This document shows positions 57,301 to 64,000 of a stretch of DNA of 64,000 nt, in pieces (within the stretch, counting starts at the first letter, position 1; every line of letters begins with the position of its first letter). Source of the stretch: Ahaetulla prasina (taxonomy: Eukaryota; Chordata; Lepidosauria; Squamata; Colubridae). A model generated the notes under the pieces. It saw only the letters and a program-made list of their open reading frames with translations. It had not been told where the DNA came from and did no database searches. The position numbers were made by a program, and so were the translations under genes. Where the stretch lies: contig NC_080541.1 of NCBI RefSeq assembly GCF_028640845.1, forward strand, positions 156,186,502 to 156,250,501. The letters are read 5' to 3'.

Positions 57301-59356
57301 GAGCTCTATCACACTTGGTACCAAAAATTCCTATTACATTATTATTGCTCAGGAGAAAAGATCATCCAACAATCCTATTTAATATGTTATGCAAAATATT
57401 GCTATCAGTTCAGCCTTCCTTTTTGCCATCTCTGTTCTTGCTAAGCTCTCCATTCCCTGTAAATAAAGCCAAAGCCATATTATGTTGTTTCATAAATACA
57501 TACTGATGCCTAATAAATAAAAGGCATGGAAAAATCTTGTGTTGGATACCCCATTCAGCTACAACGTAGAGAACATTGACTGTAAGCATATGGAAGTTCC
57601 ATTGTCTGCTACAGAAACATGCTATTTTAAAACATTAGACTCTTTTAATCTAAATATATAAATATTTCTACTTTATAGTATTACAGATCAAATTATTTCC
57701 ATTTTTGGATATTTAACAGTTCAACACAGTTATGTTTAAGTACCCAAACTATAAATAATTTGATCAGAAATTAATTATTTAAACTGAAGTACAATGTATA
57801 TTTCAAATTATGTCATACTACAATACCTGTAATCAGGTATTAAAAATGCAATAATTATTATTTGAAATTTAAATATAAATACAATGTCAGCTTCATTAGT
57901 TTTATAATTCATATTATTTATATCATTAGTTCAAAATATCCTTAAAAGAAAAAACCCATTCAAGCATTGACTAAAATCATCTAAATGTTAATTAATAAAA
58001 TAGTAGGCAATTACTTGGATGAACTTACATTTTAAAAGACTCTGTTAAAGGCAAGTTATAACATAAGGATTTCAAGAATTATTGAAATTCCATTTGTAAA
58101 TATCAAAACTATCAGTTAAAGAAATGCGTAGAATAACTGCTTAAGTACACAAATAATTAACTTGTATGGATTAGAGACTTTCGCCACTTGAATATCATTT
58201 GGCTATGAAAAAAAAATAAAAATGTGTAGGCATGTTGCTTTAAAGTTACATTGTATCATAATTATGCTACTATAAGTAATTAAGCATGTGTGTAACAATA
58301 GATGTGAGACACTGAATCCATGCTGTTAAGAGATGACTAACAGCTGTATTATTTTAATTGGTAAATTGCCTGTAAATACATGGTAGATGAGAATTATACC
58401 ATGTATATATGCCATCTAAAGCTACAATCAAGGTAATAGATAGGAGAATAACTATAACTAATAACAATAACACTAATTCATTATAATATGACTAATAATA
58501 TCACATTAGCAGATGCATTAAGTCTAATGCTGTTTTTTACTGACCACAGTTCGGTCATTCATCAATCTTACATTTATATGTACATATTCTGTTTTTAAGG
58601 TAGAGTGGTTCATGAGTGTGTGGCTGGATCATACTTAGCCATTATTTGCTCTAGGTTGCTAAAGTAGCTGTTCTGATGCATAACCTTTGATTTACAACAC
58701 AGGGGCTGTCTTTGTACAACTTGCTATATCCAAACCCAACAAACCACATTATAATACTCAGTGTAAACTTAGTTAGGGAATGGTGGATATATACAGCAAA
58801 TGAGTGAGAGATCACCTAAAATCATATTTGCTTAATTTTAGCTTAGTGTATTTATTGAATCAGACATTTTGAACTCACTACAGCCTATTTAAATATGTAT
58901 ATAACATAGCTAAATGTGACTTTTCAGCAAGCCACAGTAAAACTTGAATAAATGTGTGTATTGTATGTAGTCCACAATCTGTATCTCACTCAGTGTCAAA
59001 AAGCTGCTCACATTTAGCTAAACCACATTGCAAAATTTGATCAAAGTAGAAGATAACATCAGTCAGAAAACAAATTTGGTAAAACGTGTACAAGTATTCA
59101 CTAACTAGTAACTGAGAACCATAAAGATCATTTTATAAAGCTGAAACAAGATTAGGTCAGAAGTAATGGTGTTCACACTGTGTTCTCAATTGTGATCTTG
59201 TGCCTTCCCAAAGTTTTACTTGACACAGAGTGCTTTTGAACAGATTCATTATTATGGTAATTACAGTGATTCAGAAATAGTGAATGTTGTGTTGTAAAAA
59301 AGTCTGATTACCTCTGATGTCGATTCAGTTCCCGAATTGTTTAACTGTTCATCAAT
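45002..59356 (-). CDS. NEXN: Nexilin F-actin binding protein, partial (last eight coding exons)
   Basis: Nexilin is an F-actin-binding protein of muscle Z-discs, junctional membranes and focal adhesions; human NEXN variants are linked to cardiomyopathy. Eight exons, all phase 0, give 529 codons up to the stop: 15, 66, 60, 62, 66, 74, 62 and 124. The central part is a charged, Glu/Arg/Lys-rich helical region made of repeated units (GKL.L.FEELE.QRQEE...EEEKRAF.EAR), one unit per exon. The C terminus is one I-set Ig-like domain with the WW pair ([10 protein letters not shown]) and the YMC motif. The first Ig cysteine position is valine (FTVKITGEP), as I recall also for the human protein, so no classical disulfide is expected. 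The protein matches remembered human NEXN throughout. About 150 N-terminal residues, with the first actin-binding region, must lie beyond the right edge. Confidence 0.96.
45939..46124 (-). CDS. NEXN: NEXN exon, [16 protein letters not shown]
   Basis: 186 nt between TTTTCCAG and [32 protein letters not shown] and following. Confidence 0.95.
46523..46865. mobile_element. TIR repeat, GTCCTCGACTTA family, diverged copy
   Basis: Starts 'aatagtccttatcttacgaa' and contains 'gagctggttgccaaacaccc' and 'atcacatgaccgccaagatg'. The right end is lost against the LINE that follows. Confidence 0.6.
46866..47770 (-). mobile_element. L2-like LINE, 3' portion, with internal fold-back
   Basis: Minus-strand frames give [20 protein letters not shown] (about 47760), [20 protein letters not shown] and [20 protein letters not shown], the C-terminal reverse-transcriptase region of L2-like LINEs. 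The 3' end corresponds to 'aacctttattgtcaaagcac' at the left. Frames are broken. A fold-back at 47533-47632 disrupts the coding part. A 26-bp tandem duplication occurs at about 47011-47057. Confidence 0.7.
47771..49094. other. NEXN intron, no feature recognised
   Basis: AT-rich, no exon or repeat limits recognised. Confidence 0.4.
49095..49340. mobile_element. Diverged DNA-type repeat, 'TTGGTACTC' family
   Basis: Repeated phrases 'tttggtactcaatgc', 'ttggtattcaatgc' and 'ttggtattcatcatgcctcc' resemble a squamate repeat with ends of the type ACAGTGATACCTTG. No duplication seen. Assignment tentative. Confidence 0.4.
49489..50011. mobile_element. hAT-type element, GATGGCGAA family, with long internal palindrome
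   Basis: Ends CTGTGATGGCGAATC and GATTCACCATCACTG with an exact 8-bp duplication ATATAGAG at 49481-49488 and 50012-50019. Same family as 3390-3778. The interior is an imperfect inverted repeat of about 220 bp centred near 49765. Long open frames on both strands are due to this palindrome. Confidence 0.9.
50088..50320 (+). mobile_element. tRNA-derived SINE, MIR/CORE-like
   Basis: Begins 'gagagccagttttatctagt' with 'gtgattaagactcc' (A-box-like) and 'gttctagtcctgcc' (B-box-like), then 'ccagctgtgtgactttggtt' as in CORE-SINE bodies. It ends near an 'aataaataaa' tail. Between two NEXN exons. Confidence 0.7.
50572..50793 (-). CDS. NEXN: NEXN exon, [18 protein letters not shown]
   Basis: 222 nt between TTCTAATAG and CAAGAG|GTATGC. 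It includes [20 protein letters not shown], part of the second actin-binding region by comparison with mammals. No internal start long enough to be noticed by start-based ORF searches. Confidence 0.94.
51066..51191. mobile_element. hAT-type MITE, CAGGGGTCTCCAACC family
   Basis: 126 bp, almost entirely an inverted repeat (CAGGGGTCTCCAACCTTGGT...). The exact 8-bp duplication CACTACAG lies at 51058-51065 and 51192-51199. Confidence 0.93.
51355..51489. mobile_element. hAT-type MITE, CAGGGGTCTCCAACC family, next to a NEXN donor
   Basis: 135-bp sister of the copy 164 bp away. Flanks ATTTAAAG and ACTTAAAA are an imperfect duplication. It lies 15 bp downstream of a NEXN 5' splice site (minus strand). 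Confidence 0.9.
51505..51702 (-). CDS. NEXN: NEXN exon, [18 protein letters not shown]
   Basis: 198 nt between TTTAATAG and GGACAG|GTCTGT, with the third unit ([20 protein letters not shown]). A MITE starts only 15 bp past its donor. Confidence 0.94.
52620..52805 (-). CDS. NEXN: NEXN exon, [16 protein letters not shown]
   Basis: 186 nt between CCCTAAAG and AGCATG|GTAGGT. Encodes a second [20 protein letters not shown] unit. The acceptor could alternatively be two bases downstream, but only this one keeps phase 0. Confidence 0.93.
52881..53655. mobile_element. TA-flanked MITE family member with large fold-back
   Basis: Ends CTGTGTTTCCCCC...AAATAAGACAGGG and CTTATTTTCGGGGAAACACG, with TA at 52879-52880 and 53656-53657. 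The interior holds a palindrome of about 500 bp centred near 53223. Open frames on both strands (for example 53017-53658) come from this palindrome. It lies 75 bp from a NEXN exon. Confidence 0.8.
53680..54672 (-). mobile_element. L2-like LINE, 3' portion, degenerate
   Basis: Minus-strand frames include the polymerase motif region [10 protein letters not shown] with an upstream [10 protein letters not shown] (54462-54662). Further on are [20 protein letters not shown] (54088-54300) and [18 protein letters not shown] (about 54040-54094). Several shifts and stops. The 3' end is 'aaaattttattgtcaacttt' at about 53690-53709. Confidence 0.72.
55404..55583 (-). CDS. NEXN: NEXN exon, [18 protein letters not shown]
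   Basis: 180 nt between CTGTATAG and CAAATG|GTAAGC. No methionine opens it, so it is missed by start-based ORF searches. Encodes one [20 protein letters not shown] unit. Confidence 0.94.
55767..55964 (-). CDS. NEXN: NEXN exon, [14 protein letters not shown]
   Basis: 198 nt between AACAACAG and GATGTG|GTAAGC. A helical charged region containing [20 protein letters not shown]. Confidence 0.94.
56947..57274 (+). mobile_element. Sauria-type tRNA-derived SINE
   Basis: GTTAGGGACGTGGTGGCTCA head with part of the B-box region missing compared with the 22057 copy, body and 3' end as in that copy. Exact 11-bp duplication TGTATAAATAT at 56936-56946 and 57275-57285. Confidence 0.9.
57286..59311. other. 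NEXN intron, no feature recognised
   Basis: 2 kb of AT-rich sequence with no recognised repeat or exon. Confidence 0.4.
59312..59356 (-). CDS. NEXN: NEXN 45-nt exon
   Basis: Encodes [15 protein letters not shown] between TATTTAATAG and GAG|GTAATC. It matches the human segment IEDINNTGTESASE. It is isolated by 3.3 kb from the next exon. Confidence 0.85.
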
Positions 59357-59882
59357 CTATTAAATAAGAATTTTACACAATATTGTTACTTTTGTTCCTT
59401 TCCCTTCCCCTTTAAAAAAAGCATAAAATATTCCTGAATCTGAATAAAAAATTTTCAAAATGTGACACTGAAAAGTGCTAATATAATGCACTTCTGCTTT
59501 CAATAAATACATGATGTATGATTATGTATTAATTTGTATAAAACTCATGCTTTCAGAGAAAACTCAACAAGGAGATAATATTTTCATTCCTCCTACTTCC
59601 ATAGAAGTTTTGTTTTGTTCCAACAAAACGGAACAGCTTGTAAACTATCAAGCTGAACAGAGTATCTACCAGCTTTGGACTGTGGGCCCATTTTAAAAAT
59701 CATAGTCAAATAGCAAAAAGAAAAAGATTTGCAAGTCTCTGGTTCAGAAATTCCCAAACTTTCTCAATCCATGGCACTTTTAGTGATTCTTGGTATGCCA
59801 GGGTGCCTTGTGAGTTTGCTGCAATGCCCGCATGTTGCAGTGCAGAGTTTGGGAATGATGGCCATGATGAATTTTCATAATA

Positions 59883-60018
59883 CCCTTTCCCCCCCCCAAA
59901 TAAGACATCCTCTGATAATAAGTCCAATCAGGCTTTTGATTGCATGGCAATAAGGCCAAGTGCTTATTTCAGGGTTCAAAAAAATATAAGACAGGGTCTT
60001 ATTTTCAGGAAAACACAG
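59883..60018. mobile_element. TA-flanked MITE family, short copy
   Basis: Left CCCTTTCCCCC...AAATAAGACATCC and right GTCTTATTTTCAGGAAAACACAG, with TA at 59881-59882 and 60019-60020. 136 bp. Confidence 0.7.
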
Positions 60019-60596
60019 TAGTTACTGAACTCTGAAAACCACATACTGCAGAAACTTGATAATAAATTTAATTGGGTTATTTTTATTGCCAAGAATAGCA
60101 TCCCTTTTTTCCCCTGTTCCTATGATTTGAAAATCCCTTATAGACTAGGAAAGCATGGTTAGGGATATATTTTGTTCATACAATTGCAATATATATCCCA
60201 ATTAATGTGTTTTCTCAGTACAATTTTTCCTATGGAAATGAATACCTAAAACCTTTTCTTTTGTTGAATTCCACCAGCAAATAATTTCAATGATGTGGTG
60301 TCAGCTCAAATACAGATATGGATATTGCATATTATCTAAACTGAGCCACATATAAAACAAGTTGGTCTTGTTCTCTTGTATTCTTCATCTGTTCTTCATC
60401 CTACCTGCTCAATATCTTTTTTGATTGTGTTAAATCTAAATCTAATGAACATAGCATTCTTTCTCTAAAGAAACTAGCATGTGGTTTCAATGGCAGCAAG
60501 TAACGTGCTATGCATTAAAGATGAACATTGGCTATATCACCAACATTTAGAACTTCTTAAGACATTAAGCATTATACATATTAAATAATATAACAT

Positions 60597-62704
60597 ATAT
60601 AACATCAGAGTTGGAAGGGACCTTGGAGGCCTTCTAGTCCAACCCCCTGCCCAGGCAGGAAACCCTACACCATCTCAGTCAGATGGTTATCCAACATTTT
60701 CTTAAAAATTTCCAGTGTTGGAGCATTCACAACTTCTGAAGGCAAGTCGTTCCACTTATTAATTGTTCTAACTGTCAGGAAATTTCTCCTTAGTTCTAAG
60801 TTGCTTCTTTCTTTGATCAGTTTCCACCCATTGCTTCTTGTTCTACCCTCAGGTGCTTTGGAGAACAGCCCGACTCCTCTTCTTTGTGGCAGCCCCTGAG
60901 ATATTGGAACACAGCTATCATGTCTCCCTAGTCCTTCTTTTGTTAAACTAGACATACCCAGTTCCTGCAACCGTTCTTCATATGTTTTATCCTCCAGTCC
61001 CTAATCATCTTTGTTGCTCTTCTCTGCACTCTTTCTAGAGTCTCAACATCTTTTTACATCGTGGCACCAAAACTGGATGCAATATTCCAAGTGTGGCCTT
61101 ACCAAGGCATTATAAAGTGGTACTAGCACTTCACGTGATCTTGATTCTATCCTCTGTTTATGCAGCCCAGAACTGTGTTGGCTTTTTTAACAGCTGCTGC
61201 ACACTGCTGGCTCATATCTAGATGGTTATCCACTAGGACTCCAAGATCCCTCTCACAGGTACTACTATTGAGCAAGGTACCACATATACGGTACTGGTGC
61301 ATTTTGTTTTTTGGCCTAAATGTAGAACCTTACTTTTTTCACTGTTGAATTTCATTTTGTTAGATAGCGCCCAATGTTCAAGTCTGTCAAGATCTTTCTG
61401 TAACTTGAGCCTATCTTCTGGAGTGTTGGCTATTCCTGCCAGCTTGGTGTCATCTGCAAATTTGATGAGTTCCCCATCTATCCCCTCGTCCAAGTCATTG
61501 ATGAAGATGTTGAAGAGTACTGGGCCTAAAACAGAGCCTTGGGGTACTCCACTGCATACTTCCCTCCATGTGGATGTAGTTCCGTTGAGGACTACACGTT
61601 GAGTGCGGTTGGTCAGCCAGTTACGAATCCATCTGGTGGTGGTGCTGTCTAACCCACATTTTTCTACTTTATCTAGTAGTAGGTTATGGTCTACTTTATC
61701 AAATGCTTTACTGAAGTCCAAGTAAATTATATCAACAGCATTCCTCTGGTCTACTAATTTTGTCATTTTGTCAAAGAATGCGATAAGATTAGTCTGGCAT
61801 GATCTGTTTTGACAAACCCATGTTGGCTTTTGGTTATTACTTTGTTTGCTTCTAGGTGTTCGTGATTCGTTGCTTGATTATCTTTTCCAGAATCTTCCCG
61901 GTATTGAGGTCAGACTGATAGGTCTGTAGTTTCCTGGATCTGTTTTTTTCCTTTTTGAAGATGGGAACTACATCAGCTCTTTTCCAGTCCTTTGGCAGCT
62001 CCCCTGTGCTCCAGGATCTTTGAAAGATATAGTTCAGTGGTTCTGAGATCACGCCTGCCAGTTCCTTCAGAACCTTGGGGTGTAATCCATCCGGTCCTGG
62101 TGATTTGAACTCGTCTAGGGTAGACAGGTGTTCACTTACCATTTTCTTCCCTATTTTAACTTGTGTTTCTAATCTGTTTTTGTAGTGCTGTTTTGATAGG
62201 TTGGATTGTTTTTCCTTTTGTGTAAAGACAGATGCAAAATATGAGTTAAGTAGATCTGCTTTCTCCTGTTGCTTGTCATCTTCTTGCCACTTTCTCCCAG
62301 CAATGGGCCAATTGTTTCCTTGACTTTTTCTTGTTTTTAACATGTTGGAAGAAGCTTTTTTTGTTATTTTTTACTTTTGTCGCTAGCCTTTGTTCATTGT
62401 GAGCCTTAGCTTTCCTCACTTCATCTTTACAGGCTCGGGCTATTTGCTGATATTCTGCCTTAGTTATTTCCCCCTCTTTCCACTTTTTATATTTGTCCTT
62501 TTTGTCTTTCAATTTGTCAGATAGTTCTTTATGCATCCATGCTGGTTTCTTTTGTGATCTACTATTTTTCTTCTTCATTGGTATTGTGTTAGACTGTGCT
62601 TTTATAATCTCACTTTTCAAAATTTCCCAAGCTTCTTGAGTTGTTTTCCCCCTGAGGATTCTCATCCATTGAATCCTTCTCAAGCTCTCTCTAAGTGTAC
62701 ATTA
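60597..62704 (-). mobile_element. CR1 LINE, 5'-truncated, 2.1 kb
   Basis: Minus strand. 3' end signature 'cttctagtccaaccccctgc' at about 60630. ORF2 remains in three frames. At 62276-62683 is the linker before the RT, ending KVKNNKKSFFQHVKNKKKS. At 61852-62343 are RT motifs with FKSPGPDGLHPKVLKE and ADVVPIFKK. At 61233-61766 are [33 protein letters not shown] and the catalytic FADDTK. At 60665-60970 is the C terminus, with RRNFLTVRTINKWNDLP. The endonuclease domain is missing. A few frameshifts make it inactive, but the low decay suggests a fairly young copy. Confidence 0.92.
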
Positions 62705-62707
62705 GGA

Positions 62708-63282
62708 CAGCGGTCACCAACCGGTGATCCGCGGACCACTGGTACTCCGCGAGAAAATTTTGGTGGTCCGTGGAGAAATCTTCGTATTTTTGCCAGTCCA
62801 CCCTGGTGGAGGAGCTGTGGCGCAAGCGGGCCAAAGCAGCTATTGCGATGGATGGAACCTGTGGGAGGGAAGCACTACTTACACTTGCGCAGTATCAGCA
62901 TTCCACCTCGGTATATTTGCCCAGCCAGTGGCGCAAAGTAGCCCTTGTCTCCTGCCGCTTGGGACTCGGAGTGGTAAATGGTGACTGGTCCGGGGAATAG
63001 CCGGATTTTGCTCTCTTTTGCGGATGCCAAATCGGCTCCCTGCAAGCTTTCGTCTCACAAGGAGTGCTCGCTGAAACAGCGTGGGAAACTTCAGCCAGGC
63101 TCCTCGAAAGATGAGAGCTTGCACGGGGCTGATCTGGTGTCCACAATAGAGAGCAAAATCCGGCTGTTCCCCTGATCAGATGCTGTTTATAGCTCCGAGT
63201 CCCAAGTGGCAGGAGACGAGGGCTGCTTTGCTCCACCGGCTGGGCAAATATACTGAGGCGGAATGCTGATGCTGTGCAAAAT
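62708..63282. mobile_element. hAT-type element, CAGCGGTCACCAACC end, with fold-back; right end not seen
   Basis: The left end CAGCGGTCACCAACCGGTGA followed by 'ccgcggaccactggt' is of the hAT type. From 62885 to 63282 it forms a large imperfect palindrome. No inverse of the left end is found up to 64000, so the element may continue past the window. It abuts the 5' limit of the CR1. Confidence 0.6.
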
Positions 63283-63428
63283 GAAATAGAGAAAAAGAGA
63301 CAGAATGAAAGAGAGAGAATGAGAAAGAGAATGAGAGAGTGAGAGAGAGAGAAGAGAGAATTAGAATGAGAGAATGAGAGACAGAGAAAGAGAATAAGAG
63401 AGAATGAAAGAGAGAGAGAGAACACCAC
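63283..63428 (+). repeat. GA-rich simple repeat
   Basis: Almost pure purine tract of GAGA/GAAT units on the plus strand. Confidence 0.95.
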
Positions 63429-63735
63429 TTCTTGGAAGAAGTGCGGGGGTGGGGCCGAAGGGGGATGTCTTGCATTAAGTATTGACCCCCCACACCTGAA
63501 TTTTGCAATGTTGGTGCAGCAGGCAGTGTTCCTTCCCGCGCGCCTTGTTTCTCCAGAGCACTCCCCCCCGCTTCTGCCCGCCTCCTCCTCCTCCTCCTGG
63601 AGTCTCTGGGCTGCTTACTCAGCTGGAGGGAAAACTCTGCTGCCTGGCTTGCCCGCCTCCCCGGGGATGTCGCCCGGGGGAGGGACACTCTCTTTGCAGC
63701 TCTTGCTCGAAGCCGCCTGGCTCTGAAAGGGATAC
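63429..63735. other. GC-rich unassigned segment between two GA tracts
   Basis: Contains a CCTCCTCCTCC run and CCCGGGG blocks. Probably part of the preceding mobile element. Open frames here are compositional. No NEXN exon seen. Confidence 0.4.
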
Positions 63736-64000
63736 GTGGAGAATCGGAATGAGAGAGAGAAACATAATAAGAGAGAGACAGAATGAAATAGAATCAGTGA
63801 GAGAGAGAATCAGAATGAAAGAGGGGGGGAGAGAGAGAGAGAAAGAGAGAAAAGGGGAGAGAAAGATAGATGACAGAATGAGTGGGAGAGAGAGAGGGGG
63901 GAGAGAGAGGGAAAGAGAAAGGGGAAAGATAGATGACAGAATGAGTGGGAGAGAGAGAAAGGGGGGGAGAGAGGGGGAGAAAGAGAGAAAGAGAAAGAGA
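63736..64000 (+). repeat. GA-rich simple repeat, reaches the window edge
   Basis: Purine tract with a repeated subunit: 'gatagatgacagaatgagtg' occurs twice (about 63865 and 63928). Confidence 0.95.

Noticed and set aside
60361..60440. Possible further NEXN exon ending GAGCAG|GTAGGA on the minus strand
   Set aside because: The translation before the donor does not match the expected Glu/Arg-rich nexilin segment and no acceptor is seen.
62879..63726. Several open frames of 70-177 codons, one with a Leu/Ser-rich membrane-like run
   Set aside because: The run is the translation of a GA/TC simple repeat and the rest is a palindromic mobile element.
1..64000. Bacterial-type systems, CRISPR arrays, operons
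   Set aside because: The spliced vertebrate genes and retroposons leave no room for them; the only direct repeats are microsatellites and short tandem duplications.

Overview
This window is nuclear DNA from a squamate reptile, probably a snake. The evidence is AT-rich vertebrate gene structure with long introns, three tRNA-derived SINEs of the Sauria type with perfect target-site duplications, 5'-truncated CR1 LINEs, L2-like LINE tails ending in TATTC repeats, Gypsy-like solo LTRs and many hAT-type and TA-flanked MITEs. The species cannot be named from the sequence alone.

Three protein-coding genes are present, in the order known from human 1p31.1. (1) DNAJB4 (minus strand, left side) has two coding exons here (975-1549 and 6365-6575). 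Its last coding exon lies beyond the left edge and its untranslated first exon is probably in the CpG island near 15.1 kb. (2) FUBP1 (plus strand) is complete, with 21 coding exons between 15651 and 39440. They encode a 661-residue four-KH-domain single-stranded nucleic-acid-binding protein, followed by a probable 4.3 kb 3' UTR. (3) NEXN (minus strand, right side) shows its last eight coding exons (45002-59356, 529 codons), ending in the C-terminal Ig domain. Its 5' exons lie beyond the right edge. All exon junctions were placed by keeping reading frame across GT-AG boundaries and by comparison with remembered human proteins.

DNAJB4 and FUBP1 are head-to-head and share a CpG-rich interval (about 14.9-16.45 kb) that holds a perfect TCTCGCGAGA palindrome and several partial copies. 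FUBP1 and NEXN are tail-to-tail with close or touching 3' ends near 43.7-44.8 kb.

The rest is introns, 3' UTR and interspersed repeats. From left to right: SINE, TA-flanked MITE, hAT MITE and a TIR-repeat copy in the DNAJB4 introns; a Gypsy fragment, an LTR nested in a TIR repeat, microsatellites and an L2-like LINE between DNAJB4 and the promoter; CR1 pieces, TIR repeats, a SINE, MITEs and an LTR in FUBP1 introns; and LINEs, fold-back MITEs, a SINE, a 2.1 kb frameshifted CR1 and GA-rich DNA in and upstream of NEXN. I found no undescribed multigene system. The most interesting signals are a frame-preserving 63-nt cassette exon in FUBP1 with a GC 5' splice site, a ratchet-like splice junction at FUBP1 exon 17, an LTR and a MITE inserted very close to 5' splice sites, and repeated long fold-back palindromes inside mobile elements.
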